A stretch of 42,293 bases of DNA from Nitrososphaerota archaeon (GCA_022562615.1 JADFOW010000005.1:1-42293); one strand, 5' to 3'. Counted from the first letter of the stretch, positions 21,207 through 31,260 are shown. Notes: generated by a model not told the origin, from the sequence alone. Numbers and translations are program-made.

Positions 21207-23990
21207 TTAGCTTGGAGTTACCGTGAAACCGCCAACTAAAGCTCCTCTGGAAGAATCAGGGTTTGTTATAGTTAAATCCCAAGAAGTAAGACGTGGAGGA
21301 CCGCCATTTTTAGTTGTAATTGTAGCAGTTATACTATTGCCCTCTAAGGAAACTTCAACATTAGAAACAGTTGGTGTTGGGCCACTTCCATTGGTTAATG
21401 TAACTGAGGCTCCTAGTGAGAATCCACTTCCTGAAATTGTAACAGAAACTGATGAACTCTTAGAGGTGGAATTGGGAGTGATATCCTCTATGGAAACTTC
21501 TGCTGAGACATCATTAACAGTAACAATGGTTGATGAAATATCAGATACAATTCCGTCACTTACGACTAAAGAGACTGTAAAGTCTCCAGTTGAAGTATAT
21601 GAGTGAGTGGTGATAACACCTGATCCTGTTAACGTGTCACCAAAGTCCCACGAATAATTTAGGGTTTGATCATTGATTTCCGTCTCATCTTGATTATCAG
21701 GATCATATGATGCAGAGCCATCAAATGTTATTGCGTTGTTTACAGTTCCGGTGTATGGGCCACCTGCATCAACTATTGGCGTATCATTGACTTCTGTAAT
21801 TGTAGCCAAAGAAGTTGCAGTATCGCTACCTCCTTTACCATCACTCACTGTTAGCGTAACTGTGAAAGTATCTCCCCAACCATATGCATGAGTGGGAGAT
21901 TGACCTGAACCTGTTGAATCATCACCAAAATCCCAAGAGAACGTCAAAGAATCGTTATCTGGATCTGAGGAACCTATTCCATCAAATGAAATGGCCGAGT
22001 CTTCGATTCCGCTGTAAGGTCCATCTAAAACTGCTATTGGAGGACTGTTTGTTGTACTGCCCAATCCTTGTGGTTTAATCTCGATCCCAATTACATGCCA
22101 ATCACGGAGCTGAGAAAATGTTCCATCAAATGACTCTGTAGATATTGGTACATTTGGTTTTTGGACTACTGATAATCCAACATCATTGAATTTTGTAACC
22201 CAGTGAAAAATTTCTACAAATCCTGGACCTGGTGTATGTTGATATCCATTTTGTTCTTGAGATGCACCTATTACTCCAAACAACATTGAATTTTGGTTTT
22301 CAATATTCATTTGGATATTATAATTATTAGTAACATTTCCATCTGAACATGAACCATTTTCTCCATAATAATTACCAGAAAATATTGTACCAAATGGATC
22401 TTGTGGATTTATTCCAGATATCCTACTAGCGGAAACCACCATTGATTTTGCACCAGAGGCAAGTTGAGCAGTGATAACTCCATCTGATGTTGTTTCATTC
22501 CCTATTGCATACCATACTTCAGTTTGTGATCCTCCCATTGATCCGCACTGAGAACGGAGTGGCATCCAACCTAAATTCATGCCTGTAACTGATTCTACAT
22601 CGATATTGGGATTTACCGATATTGATGTAATGTAAAGATTGTTTGAGATTCCTAAAATTGAATCACTTGTTGTTACACTAGTTACAATTTTTCTATCCAA
22701 AAACCCAGAAGATGTTTCTTCAATAACACTTGGAGTTGTATTTACTTGGATTGTGACGTTTACAATATTGCTAGTAAAATTTCCATCAAAAGCGCTATAG
22801 CTAAAGGAATCTATACCAAGGAAATCAGAATTTGGGATATACCAGAACGAACCATTTGGATTAAGCGTTAAGTCACCATTACTTGTAGTAGAATCAAGTA
22901 TTGCTGTCATGGTATCTCCATCGGGTTCAATATCATTTAACAAAACTCCTGGTGAAGGTATGTTCAAAGTATTTAGCACATTAACAGAATAACTGTCAGG
23001 ATTAGCTAGAGGTGGTCCTGAAGGGGGTGGTGGAACATCTAGAACTTCATAAATCGCATTTAACAAAGATGTATCATCATATGTATCCTGGCCCAAATTC
23101 CAAATCATTACTCCAGCATAATTGCTGTTTAAAACAAACTGGCTTTTTTGTTTAACTAAGTCAATTCCATTGAAAAAATAACCATTACAATAATTATCTG
23201 ATGGTGAAAGATTGCAAGTAGCTACAATGTCTTCATATTTCATGGCCTTTGCTTGATCATTTCTTCCATAAAACGGAATCCCCAGTGCAAGTTTCTCTTC
23301 TGGAATTCCTTCAGCAACATATCTTTCTAATGCTGCCACCGCATCATCAAAATTTGAGTGCTCCCCGTGTCTCCAATTCATATCATATGCCATAAGATTC
23401 ACCCAATCAACATCATCTGCTGAATCTGGGTAAAGATCTAACCTTTCGGCATTTACTGCAACTGTCACAAGTTTATCAGGCAGTGCAGTTTTCAAGACAT
23501 CTAACAATATTGCCTGATTATTTTTTTTAGTTTCAGTATCAATTGGCTCCCAATCAATATCCACACCATCAAGTTCATAATAATCTAAGAACTGTACAAT
23601 ATTGTTAACAAAATTCTCTCTTGCAACCTCGTCAGCAGCCATAGGAGAAAATCCATTAGATACCCCCCAACCACCAACTGCAATCAACACCTTTACTCCT
23701 GCAGCAGTTGCATTATTACGAATGTTATAGAGATCTTCTTCTACTACTGCACTTGTATCAAGTGTTCCATCTGCGTTTGGCCAAATGTGAAAATAAATGA
23801 TATGAGTTAGTTTAGTATAATTAATAGCAGATACATCTGCAGATTCCCATTCCGGAAAGTATCCGATTATTTTTTTAGAATGCACTGCTTCTGCTGTTTG
23901 AACAGTCATTGGTGCAAACTGAAATCCAACTGTACCAGTTAAAATCAAAATTCCAAATATTATCGGTACTGTTTTTCTTACACTATTCAC
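21207..23990 (-). CDS. Secreted GH18 chitinase-like protein with cadherin-like, PKD and IPT-like domains
   Basis: 927 aa with a signal peptide at 1-35 (PIIFGILILTGTVGFQFA). Residues about 41-318 are a GH18 barrel: IIGYFPEW, VLIAVGGWG, the catalytic DGVDIDWEP with proton-donor E148, MAYDMNW (M200-W206) and the last strand MIWNLGQD. After PPPPSGPP comes a cadherin-like/VCBS-type module (about 329-418, LANPDSYSVN), a 220-residue beta-rich region of unknown family, two PKD domains (SWDFGDDSTGSG and SWDFGDTLTGSG), and a final IPT-like module. The catalytic set is intact, so hydrolysis of chitin or another GlcNAc polymer is expected. No C-terminal anchor is visible, so it is probably secreted or bound through PKD domains. 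Unusual cargo for an autotrophic archaeon. Confidence 0.9.
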   Translation of the reverse strand: MNSVRKTVPIIFGILILTGTVGFQFAPMTVQTAEAVHSKKIIGYFPEWESADVSAINYTKLTHIIYFHIWPNADGTLDTSAVVEEDLYNIRNNATAAGVKVLIAVGGWGVSNGFSPMAADEVARENFVNNIVQFLDYYELDGVDIDWEPIDTETKKNNQAILLDVLKTALPDKLVTVAVNAERLDLYPDSADDVDWVNLMAYDMNWRHGEHSNFDDAVAALERYVAEGIPEEKLALGIPFYGRNDQAKAMKYEDIVATCNLSPSDNYCNGYFFNGIDLVKQKSQFVLNSNYAGVMIWNLGQDTYDDTSLLNAIYEVLDVPPPPSGPPLANPDSYSVNVLNTLNIPSPGVLLNDIEPDGDTMTAILDSTTSNGDLTLNPNGSFWYIPNSDFLGIDSFSYSAFDGNFTSNIVNVTIQVNTTPSVIEETSSGFLDRKIVTSVTTSDSILGISNNLYITSISVNPNIDVESVTGMNLGWMPLRSQCGSMGGSQTEVWYAIGNETTSDGVITAQLASGAKSMVVSASRISGINPQDPFGTIFSGNYYGENGSCSDGNVTNNYNIQMNIENQNSMLFGVIGASQEQNGYQHTPGPGFVEIFHWVTKFNDVGLSVVQKPNVPISTESFDGTFSQLRDWHVIGIEIKPQGLGSTTNSPPIAVLDGPYSGIEDSAISFDGIGSSDPDNDSLTFSWDFGDDSTGSGQSPTHAYGWGDTFTVTLTVSDGKGGSDTATSLATITEVNDTPIVDAGGPYTGTVNNAITFDGSASYDPDNQDETEINDQTLNYSWDFGDTLTGSGVITTHSYTSTGDFTVSLVVSDGIVSDISSTIVTVNDVSAEVSIEDITPNSTSKSSSVSVTISGSGFSLGASVTLTNGSGPTPTVSNVEVSLEGNSITATITTKNGGPPRLTSWDLTITNPDSSRGALVGGFTVTPS

Positions 23991-24180
23991 TTGATCATCT
24001 CTATCGCCAAAATTCCAATATGAAAAATTCCTATTAAACCCGATCTATTGTAATATTCATTTTTTACACAAGTCCTGCCGGAAGCATTTTAGTATGCCTA
24101 TTTCCAAAATGTGGCAATCAATTTTTTTTGAAAAAATCTTCCTAATTAAAATATACAAAAAATTAAAAAATTTTTAAATT

Positions 24181-24282
24181 TTAATTATGGATTGTTTTTT
24201 TACATCCAGTACATGTGGGAACTCCTGTTTCCAATGTTATTTCTACATTTGATGAGTGACACACTTGACAAAGACCTTTCAT
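24181..24282 (-). CDS. 33-aa zinc-ribbon-type peptide
   Basis: Too short for the track. ATG 24282-24280 to TAA at 24183-24181 encodes MKGLCQVCHSSNVEITLETG, then VPTCTGCKKTIHN. Two CxxC pairs (CQVC, CTGC) separated by 15 residues form a minimal zinc ribbon. It lies between the chitinase-like gene and the divergent ABC gene. Function unknown. Confidence 0.6.
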   Translation of the reverse strand: MKGLCQVCHSSNVEITLETGVPTCTGCKKTIHN

Positions 24283-24372
24283 GCAAAAAAAGATTCTGTA
24301 GGCCCTTAAATTGTTTATGAGGATCGGCTGCATTCAACGATTAGCAATTTATAATTGAGATTAACGATCAAA

Positions 24373-25374
24373 GTGTTGTATTCAATTGAAACAAGGTCTC
24401 TTTCAAAATCCTTTGGAGATCTAAAGGCAGTCGATGATATTTCATTTAATGTTGAGAAGGGTGAAATTTTTGGATTCCTTGGACCTAACGGTGCTGGAAA
24501 AACCACAACAATTATGATTCTAACTACACTGCTTAAACCCACATCAGGTCAGGGGTTAGTTTCGGGTTTTGATGTAAGGATTCACCCAAAACAAGTTCGA
24601 CAAAGCATTGGGTATGTTCAACAAGAAACAACAGTAGACGAGTATCTTACAGGTCGAGAGAATCTCTTACTTCAGGCTAGACTAAATCACATTCCAAAAG
24701 ATAAAATCGAAAACAGGATCGATGAGATTTTAGAATTAATTGAATTATCTGAAAAGCAAAACCAAACAGTAGTAACCTATTCTGGTGGTATGAGAAAACG
24801 GCTGGATATTGCAGGCGGTCTCCTGCATAGGCCTAAAGTCTTGTTTTTAGATGAACCGACAGTTGGTCTTGATATTCAAACGAGAAGGAAAATTTGGGAA
24901 TATATTAAAAAAATCCGCAAAGAGTTTGAGATTACGATTTTTTTAACTACTCACTATATGGAAGAAGCAGACCAACTCTGTGATAGAATTGGAATAATTG
25001 ACGGTGGAAAGATTCAGGTAATTGATTCTCCTCAAAACTTGAAAAGTGCAATGGGAAAGGAGGTAATCTCCCTAACGATTGAAAATGGAGACGCTGAAAA
25101 AGTGTTCCTTTCGGAATTAGGAAAAATTGAATTAATCAACAAGATAAATCAGGATAAAAACAAGATTACATTATTTGCATCAAAGGGAACTGAAGTCATT
25201 CCAAAAATTTTTCAGATATCATCTAATTTGAAAGTAAAAATAAATTCCATCTCTCTGACCCAACCAACACTTGATGATGTTTTTATTTCATACACTGGTC
25301 ATGAAATACGAGATGACGAGGGTGGATTTAATCGCAAACTAGAACATGCAAAGATGAAGAGGTTACGCGCATGA
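24373..25374 (+). CDS. ABC transporter ATP-binding protein (ABC-2 exporter type)
   Basis: The track starts at TTG 24355. The GTG at 24373 (MLYSIETRSLSKSFGDLKAV) is more likely because it places the first strand at the normal distance, giving 333 aa. Walker A is GPNGAGKTTT, the signature is YSGGMRKR, Walker B is VLFLDEPTVGLD, and the switch is TTHYMEEADQ. The extra C-terminal 100 residues match the DrrA-like class that powers drug, lipid or polymer export. It overlaps the permease gene by 4 bp (ATGA), so the two are translated together. Confidence 0.93.
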   Translation: MLYSIETRSLSKSFGDLKAVDDISFNVEKGEIFGFLGPNGAGKTTTIMILTTLLKPTSGQGLVSGFDVRIHPKQVRQSIGYVQQETTVDEYLTGRENLLLQARLNHIPKDKIENRIDEILELIELSEKQNQTVVTYSGGMRKRLDIAGGLLHRPKVLFLDEPTVGLDIQTRRKIWEYIKKIRKEFEITIFLTTHYMEEADQLCDRIGIIDGGKIQVIDSPQNLKSAMGKEVISLTIENGDAEKVFLSELGKIELINKINQDKNKITLFASKGTEVIPKIFQISSNLKVKINSISLTQPTLDDVFISYTGHEIRDDEGGFNRKLEHAKMKRLRA

Positions 25375-26156
25375 GCTTGTTGCTCTACGATACTTATACT
25401 ATTTTTTGGCGTGAACTCAAACGATATAAAAAATCAAGAAGTGGTATTTTAATTAGATTCATTCAACCTGCAATTTGGATTATCGTCGTTGGAAATACTT
25501 TCTCTGGAACTCAACCATTGATTCAATCAGTCGGATTTGATGGCGAGTACATTGAGTTTATGACACCTGGTATCATTATACTAACTGCAATATTTACTAG
25601 CATATTTGGTGGAGTTAATACTCTTTGGGATAGGCGGTATGGATTTATGAACAAAGCCTTAACATCTCCAATATCTCGCCCTTCTATCGCACTTGGAAAA
25701 ATGTTCGCAATCTCCTTGGTTGCTGCCCTTCAAGCTAGTTTGATTTTAGGAATAGCTTTGGCAATAGGTGTGAGGTTTCCAGACCCTCTGATGATTGCAC
25801 CTATTATGGGAATTGTAATTTTGTTTTCATTGGGATTTTCTGGAATATCTGTAGCGGTGGCAGCTACTGCAAAATCTCAGGAGACATTCTGGGGAATGAT
25901 TAATTTTCTTGGCTTGCCTTTGTTTATGCTCAGCCCTGCTCTATTTCCCTTGGAATTGCTTCCTGATTGGCTTGCATTTGCTGCAAGACTAAACCCTGTT
26001 ACATACGCGGTTTTACTAATAAGAGAAATGATGACTGGAGTTTCTGAGGGAGGGATTCCGATAATTCTGAGCATTGTGGTGATCTCTATCTTTGTTTTGA
26101 TTATGGTGGGTATTGCAAGCTATGTCTTTACTCGTGAAGTAAACAAACCATTTTGA
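25371..26156 (+). CDS. ABC-2 type permease
   Basis: 261 aa with six hydrophobic spans: about 33-50, 67-85, 108-130, 138-160, 172-190 and 230-252. The motif FMNKALTSPISRPSIALGKM sits in the cytoplasmic loop that couples to the ATPase, and LPLFMLSPALFPLELLPDWL is the conserved ABC-2 membrane motif. It is the partner of the ATPase encoded immediately upstream. Substrate is not predictable from sequence. Confidence 0.9.
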   Translation: MSLLLYDTYTIFWRELKRYKKSRSGILIRFIQPAIWIIVVGNTFSGTQPLIQSVGFDGEYIEFMTPGIIILTAIFTSIFGGVNTLWDRRYGFMNKALTSPISRPSIALGKMFAISLVAALQASLILGIALAIGVRFPDPLMIAPIMGIVILFSLGFSGISVAVAATAKSQETFWGMINFLGLPLFMLSPALFPLELLPDWLAFAARLNPVTYAVLLIREMMTGVSEGGIPIILSIVVISIFVLIMVGIASYVFTREVNKPF

Positions 26157-26451
26157 TTTATTTCAATTATGGCATTTTTCATAATTATCTTTTGATCTTT
26201 TAATTTGATTCTAGATTATGGAAATCATGGAAGTTCATTGATCTAAGAAACTGGAATAAAAATTTTATTGATTCAAATAAAACTTAGGTTTTTTTTAGAC
26301 TTTGTTTTTTTTCAAACACATTGATCGCACACTAAAATTATTGTTTATGTAAATTCTTGAAATTTGTTGAAACCAATTTTCTAAAGTTGCTATATAGACA
26401 CATAGGTAGTATATACAACATAAATAACTAATATTTTATTTGGGATTCATT

Positions 26452-27081
26452 ATGGGACAATGGTTTTCTTGGATAAAATCCAATGAGAAACAACTTTTAG
26501 CGATTCTTGACAACCTTGCAAAAAAGGCAGTTGAGACATCTGAAGAACTAGTACTGGTACTATCTGATCTTAAAAATGAGGATTATTCAAAAAAAATTCG
26601 TTCACTTGAGAAAGAGGGAGATGTCCTTACCCGTGAAATTTTTTTTGAATTAAACAAGACATTCATCACTCCCCTAGACCGTGAAGATATGCAAAGAATA
26701 GCCTCAAAAACCGACGATGTCATTGATTTCATTGATGGAATTGCAGCTAGGTTATCCAGTTACAAAATTACCACAGCTCCTCCATATTCGTTAGAAATAG
26801 CAAATGAACTTGTAAAGGCTACAAAGGAAGTTGAATACATGATATCAAAGTTACAACACATCAAAAATCCTCAAGATATGATACGTCATTGCCGAAATAC
26901 CAGTGACATTGAGCATAAAGTAGATGATCTATACCGAGATGCAATAAGCGAACTCTTTACTTCTAAGGACGCAATACATATCATTAAACTCAAAGATATC
27001 TATGAAACAATGGAAACTGCATCAGACAGATGTGTGGATGTTGCCGACGTCATTGAAGACATAGTTCTGAAATATACCTAG
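26452..27081 (+). CDS. DUF47/PhoU-like regulator of phosphate transport
   Basis: About 209 aa from the ATG at 26452 (MGQWFSWIKSNEKQLL). The track start four codons earlier is TTG. All-helical DUF47 (PhoU-like) protein: KAVETSEELVLVLSDLKNED, then EKEGDVLTREIFFELNKTFI, then DREDMQRIASKTDDVIDFID, and YETMETASDRCVDVADVIED. The acidic helix faces are those that bind metal clusters in PhoU relatives. It lies 9 nt upstream of the Pit transporter gene, the usual pairing, and probably controls that transporter. Confidence 0.88.
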   Translation: MGQWFSWIKSNEKQLLAILDNLAKKAVETSEELVLVLSDLKNEDYSKKIRSLEKEGDVLTREIFFELNKTFITPLDREDMQRIASKTDDVIDFIDGIAARLSSYKITTAPPYSLEIANELVKATKEVEYMISKLQHIKNPQDMIRHCRNTSDIEHKVDDLYRDAISELFTSKDAIHIIKLKDIYETMETASDRCVDVADVIEDIVLKYT

Positions 27082-27090
27082 AGTGGAATT

Positions 27091-28077
27091 ATGATTGAAG
27101 TCGCAATTGCTGCAATAATTATAGCATTAATCTTTGATTTTGTAAATGGATTTAATGACTCTGCAAATTCGGTTGCGACAGTAATTGGGACACGTGTGCT
27201 TAAACCTCTTCAAGCAGTCATGCTATCTGCTGTTGCAAATTTTATTGGCCCGTTTATTTTTGGTGTAGCAGTAGCAACAACAATTGCGAAAGGGATTGTC
27301 AGTCCTGACGACATTACAGTTTACATGATTATTGGAGGTTTAGTAGGTGCAATAGTCTGGAGTACTTTGTGCACATACTTCGGATTACCTATTTCTAACA
27401 GCCATTCTTTAGTTGGTGGAATAATGGGGGCAGGCATCATGGGATTAGGTTTTGAAAAACTTGTTTTTGACGGTTTATCAAAAGTATTTACTGGAATAGT
27501 CATTGCTCCAGTAGGTGGAATCATTATCGGCTTTCTGTTAACGGGGCTAATAATCGCGATTTTTGCGAATCGCCGACCTGGAAAAGTAAACAAGACTTTT
27601 GGTAGATTACAAATAATTTCTTCAGCTTGGTTTGCTTTAACTCATGGTGCAAATGATGGTCAAAAAACTATGGGAATAATTGTTCTAATTTTGTTTTCAG
27701 CTGGATTAATTCAAGAATTAGAAATGCCGATTTGGGTAATCTTTGCGGCCGCAACTGCAATGAGCTTGGGTACCTTCTTTGGAGGATACAAAGTCATAAA
27801 GACGCTCGGGGTTAGAATTACCAAACTTAAACCATATCAGGGATTTGCAGCTGAAACTGGTGGCGGATTGATGTTGGCCATTTTTGCCACACTCGGAATT
27901 CCTGCAAGTACCACTCATGTCATTACTGGCACAATCATGGGAGCCGGATCTGTAAGAAGGCGGCGTGCAGTAAGATGGAATGTAGGAAAACAGATTGTAT
28001 TTGCATGGATAATCACCATTCCTGGTAGCGCTGCTTTGGGAATTGCCTTTACATACCTGATTGGGCTGTTTACATAA
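27091..28077 (+). CDS. pit: Pit-family inorganic phosphate transporter
   Basis: 328 aa and about ten membrane spans. Both Pit signatures are present: FVNGFNDSANSVATVIGTRV near the N-terminus and LTHGANDGQKTMGIIVL in the second half. The internal repeat typical of the family is visible (AAVANFIG with NSHSLVGG, and FFGGYKVIKTLGVRI with STTHVITG). Low-affinity proton- or cation-coupled phosphate import is expected. It is co-transcribed with the DUF47 regulator gene. Confidence 0.92.
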   Translation: MIEVAIAAIIIALIFDFVNGFNDSANSVATVIGTRVLKPLQAVMLSAVANFIGPFIFGVAVATTIAKGIVSPDDITVYMIIGGLVGAIVWSTLCTYFGLPISNSHSLVGGIMGAGIMGLGFEKLVFDGLSKVFTGIVIAPVGGIIIGFLLTGLIIAIFANRRPGKVNKTFGRLQIISSAWFALTHGANDGQKTMGIIVLILFSAGLIQELEMPIWVIFAAATAMSLGTFFGGYKVIKTLGVRITKLKPYQGFAAETGGGLMLAIFATLGIPASTTHVITGTIMGAGSVRRRRAVRWNVGKQIVFAWIITIPGSAALGIAFTYLIGLFT

Positions 28078-28167
28078 TCAAGTGAGGATTTGGTTTTTAT
28101 TTTACCCAAAAAGTTTTTGAATCAATCAAATGGCAATCTTGGAGCTTATTCAATCAAATCTGTAAAC

Positions 28168-28335
28168 ATGAGATGTATAGAACAAGAGTCATGTACTTCA
28201 TTGTTTGTAAAAGATATGCTGGAAAGTAGCATTGCTGATCCTAAAGGAAAAACAATTGATGAGGTGAGAAAGATTCAAGACCAAATAGGATCAAAAATCT
28301 TGACATTGATAAAAAAACTTGAAGATGATTTATGA
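28168..28335 (+). CDS. 55-aa hypothetical peptide
   Basis: The track starts at 28090, but the ATG at 28168 (MRCIEQESCTSLFVKDMLES) begins the more protein-like part. A helical C-terminus (TIDEVRKIQDQIGSKILTLI) follows. Its TGA overlaps the ATG of the aquaporin gene (atttATGAc), so the two are coupled. No family is recognised. Confidence 0.55.
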   Translation: MRCIEQESCTSLFVKDMLESSIADPKGKTIDEVRKIQDQIGSKILTLIKKLEDDL

Positions 28336-29012
28336 CATATTCAAATCCACAAATCTTTACAGTTGAACTGATTGGAACATTTATTCTTGTAATCTTTGCA
28401 ACGGGGTCTATAGTTTATGATATGCAGATTGGTGGAGCATATGGAATTTGGTTTGTAGCAGTTACTCCATTTATTGCATTAATTATTGGCGTGTATTCTT
28501 TTAAAAAAATTTCACTTGCGCATTTCAACCCCGCAGTTACAATTGGATATTATATCACAGGTCATATTACTAAAATTCAGATAGCTTGGTATTTGACAGC
28601 AGAAATCATTGGTGCAATACTTGGCTCTTTATTTGTAATGACTTTTATTGGAACAGAGGCAAATCTTGGAGCAAATGTTCCAAACTATGACTATTCAATT
28701 TTTTTGATATTTCCTGTAGAAGTACTAGCATCAGGATTATTGATGGCAGTAATCTTTACTGTAGTTTATACCAAAGGCCTCAAGGGGTTTAGTGGAATTG
28801 CAATTGGTGGAATAGTGGGCCTTGACATTTTCTTTTTAGCTGTAATCTCTGGTGCAGCAATGAATCCCGCACGCGCACTGGCACCTGCTTTGTTATCTGG
28901 TTCGATTAATGATTTATGGCTTTATTGTACAGCCCCATATGTTGGTACAACACTTGTGGCATTTTTGTTTAGAGGCAAATTTGCAAAGCAGCGAAAGTCA
29001 GGAAATTCCTGA
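28332..29012 (+). CDS. Aquaporin/MIP family channel
   Basis: 226 aa with six spans and both NPA boxes: AHFNPAVTIGYY (NPA at 66-68) and SGAAMNPARALAPAL (NPA at 178-180), the second with the filter Arg right after. It is a water or small neutral solute channel. Ammonia, glycerol or urea passage cannot be decided from the sequence, though ammonia-oxidising archaea would have use for either. It overlaps the 55-aa gene upstream by 4 bp and ends 14 nt before hemL. Confidence 0.9.
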   Translation: MTYSNPQIFTVELIGTFILVIFATGSIVYDMQIGGAYGIWFVAVTPFIALIIGVYSFKKISLAHFNPAVTIGYYITGHITKIQIAWYLTAEIIGAILGSLFVMTFIGTEANLGANVPNYDYSIFLIFPVEVLASGLLMAVIFTVVYTKGLKGFSGIAIGGIVGLDIFFLAVISGAAMNPARALAPALLSGSINDLWLYCTAPYVGTTLVAFLFRGKFAKQRKSGNS

Positions 29013-29026
29013 TATTACGAATAATA

Positions 29027-30328
29027 ATGGCCCAAATACACAATCAATTGTTGACTAGTTCTAAGAAATTATTTACTAATGCAAAAAAGGTAATTCCATC
29101 TGGTGTCAACAGCCCAGTAAGGTATTTTGAACCATATCCGTTCTTCACAAAAAAATCCGACGGGGCATACATTTGGGATGAAGATGGAAATCGTTACATA
29201 GACTATTGTATCGGGTATGGTTCTTTACTTTTAGGACATGGAAGAAAAGAAATTCTCAAAGCTGTAACAGATCAATTAAAACACGGGACATTGTACTGTA
29301 CTCCAACTTCTGCTGAAATTGAATTATCAAAATTAATTTGTACAAACTTTCCCTCCATTGAAAAGGTTCGACTGGTTAACACTGGCGGTGAGGCAACCAT
29401 GACTGCAATAAGATTAGCGCGTGGTTTTACAAAAAAGAAAAAGATCATAAAATTTGAAGGATGTTATCATGGGGCCCATGACACTGTTTTAGTTAAAGCA
29501 GGTTCGGGTTCTGCGCATAATGGAATATCAGTTTCTGACGGTGTGATAGATGAAGTATCAAGAAATACCTTGGTAGTGCAATACAATAATTTTGAAGATT
29601 TGGAAAGCACAATTAGAAAAAACAAAGACGTAGCAGGTGTTATTGTCGAACCCATCTTAGCAAACATGGGCTTAATTTTACCTAAAAAAAATTTTCTACA
29701 TGACTTGAGAAAAATTACAAAACAACATGATATTCCACTAATTTTTGATGAAGTTGTAACTGGCTTTAGAGTTTCTTCTGGTGGCGCGCAGCAATACTTT
29801 GGAATTAAAGCCGACATTACTACACTTGGAAAAGCCTTGGGAAACGGATTTACTATTGCTGCAGTTGGAGGCAAGAAGGATATTATGGACTTGCTTTCCC
29901 CAGGAGGTAAAGTTTATCAGGCATCTACCTTTGCTGGAAATCCAATATCAGTCTCAGCTGCGATAAGTTCTGTTAACACAATAAACAAAATCAAAAACAA
30001 ACTTTATTCTAAACTTGAGCGTTATAATGCAAGATTTGTCCACGCATTAGATGATATTGCAACGGACCTCAAGATTCCGCATCAGATAAATTTTATCTCT
30101 TCAATGTTTCAGATATTTTTTACAAATAAACCTGTAACAGATTATGCCACATCAAAAAAGGCTAACTCCAAAAAATTCCAAAAAATGTTTAAAACATTAC
30201 TGAAAAATGGAATATTTATTGCACCTTCTCAATTTGAAGTTATTTTTCTATCTAATGCCCACACACAAACTGATCTAAATCAAACTCTTGATGTTTATCA
30301 AAAGGCTCTCAAGTCGGTGAAAAATTGA
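29027..30328 (+). CDS. hemL: Glutamate-1-semialdehyde 2,1-aminomutase
   Basis: 433 aa, the normal length. Converts glutamate-1-semialdehyde to 5-aminolevulinate in the C5 route to tetrapyrroles. PLP enzyme: FDEVVTGFR (D241) and the Schiff-base Lys K269 in TTLGKALGNGF. The substrate block SGVNSPVRYFEPYPFF and the gate motif NTGGEATMTAIRLARG are typical. It is the first gene of a hemL-hemC-cobA-hemD run with overlapping junctions; its TGA overlaps the TTG start of hemC. Confidence 0.96.
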   Translation: MAQIHNQLLTSSKKLFTNAKKVIPSGVNSPVRYFEPYPFFTKKSDGAYIWDEDGNRYIDYCIGYGSLLLGHGRKEILKAVTDQLKHGTLYCTPTSAEIELSKLICTNFPSIEKVRLVNTGGEATMTAIRLARGFTKKKKIIKFEGCYHGAHDTVLVKAGSGSAHNGISVSDGVIDEVSRNTLVVQYNNFEDLESTIRKNKDVAGVIVEPILANMGLILPKKNFLHDLRKITKQHDIPLIFDEVVTGFRVSSGGAQQYFGIKADITTLGKALGNGFTIAAVGGKKDIMDLLSPGGKVYQASTFAGNPISVSAAISSVNTINKIKNKLYSKLERYNARFVHALDDIATDLKIPHQINFISSMFQIFFTNKPVTDYATSKKANSKKFQKMFKTLLKNGIFIAPSQFEVIFLSNAHTQTDLNQTLDVYQKALKSVKN

Positions 30329-31260
30329 AGTATGTAGTTGGAGCAAGAGGAAGTCAACTATCTCTTGCACAAACAAACGGCATAATATCTGAGCTAAAAA
30401 AAATCAATCCTGATTTAGAATTTGAAATTAAAACAATAAAGACTAAAGGTGATATTGATGATAGACCTTTATTCACTATTGACCAAAAAGGAATATTTGA
30501 AAAAGAAATTGATAGAGCAGTAGCGGAAAAAAAGATAGACTTTGCAGTTCATAGTCTTAAAGATGTCCCCTCTACATTAGATGAAAACTTAGTTTTGGCT
30601 TGTATTCCAAAAAGAGAAAAAGCAAACGATATTTTTATCTCCTCGGATGGCACCACCTTGGATACAATAAAACCGGGAGCTATAATTGGTACTAGTTCTT
30701 TACGGCGTGCTGTACAGGTAAAAAGAAAACGCTCTGATGTGATTGTTAAACCAATACGGGGAAATATTGAAACTCGAATTAGAAAAGTGTCTGGAAGTGA
30801 TTACGATGCAGTTGTTCTCGCCCAAGCTGGAATTACGAGACTAGGGCTTGATGTAAAGTACTCTACTCTGTCTATTGATGATTTTTCTCCATCTCCTGGT
30901 CAGGGTGCACTCGCCCTTGTTGCAAGGGCAGATGATTTTGATACCCTTTCTATGCTAAAAAAAATTGAAGATGCCAATTCTAGGTTGGAAATTGAGGCAG
31001 AACGTGCTTTATCTGATTATGTCGATTCTGGATGCAGATTTCCCATTGGTGCATATGCCCAATCAACTGTAGGGGAGATGAGTCTTAGTGTGTCGGCATT
31101 TTCAGTTGATGGAAAAAAATCAATTCTTGTAAAAAAATCAGGACCCAAAAATGATCCTGTTTCATTAGGTCAAAGAGTAGGAGAAGAACTTCGTGAGAAA
31201 GGAGTAAATCATCTTGCATTAAATTGGAGAGAGAAAGTAGAGGAATGGAATAAAAAATGA
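30325..31260 (+). CDS. hemC: Hydroxymethylbilane synthase (porphobilinogen deaminase)
   Basis: 311 aa, start TTG (MKYVVGARGSQLSLAQT) overlapping the hemL stop. It polymerises four porphobilinogen units to hydroxymethylbilane. Catalytic Asp is D80 in HSLKDVPS. Arg-rich substrate region GTSSLRRAVQVKR and GNIETRIRKV are present. The dipyrromethane cofactor Cys is C237 in DSGCRFPIGAY. The C-terminal domain is complete. Stop TGA overlaps the cobA start by 4 bp. Confidence 0.96.
   Translation: MKYVVGARGSQLSLAQTNGIISELKKINPDLEFEIKTIKTKGDIDDRPLFTIDQKGIFEKEIDRAVAEKKIDFAVHSLKDVPSTLDENLVLACIPKREKANDIFISSDGTTLDTIKPGAIIGTSSLRRAVQVKRKRSDVIVKPIRGNIETRIRKVSGSDYDAVVLAQAGITRLGLDVKYSTLSIDDFSPSPGQGALALVARADDFDTLSMLKKIEDANSRLEIEAERALSDYVDSGCRFPIGAYAQSTVGEMSLSVSAFSVDGKKSILVKKSGPKNDPVSLGQRVGEELREKGVNHLALNWREKVEEWNKK

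Noticed and set aside
21223-21606. 127-aa + strand ORF inside the chitinase-like gene
   Set aside because: Antisense shadow of the Thr/Ser-rich IPT and PKD region.
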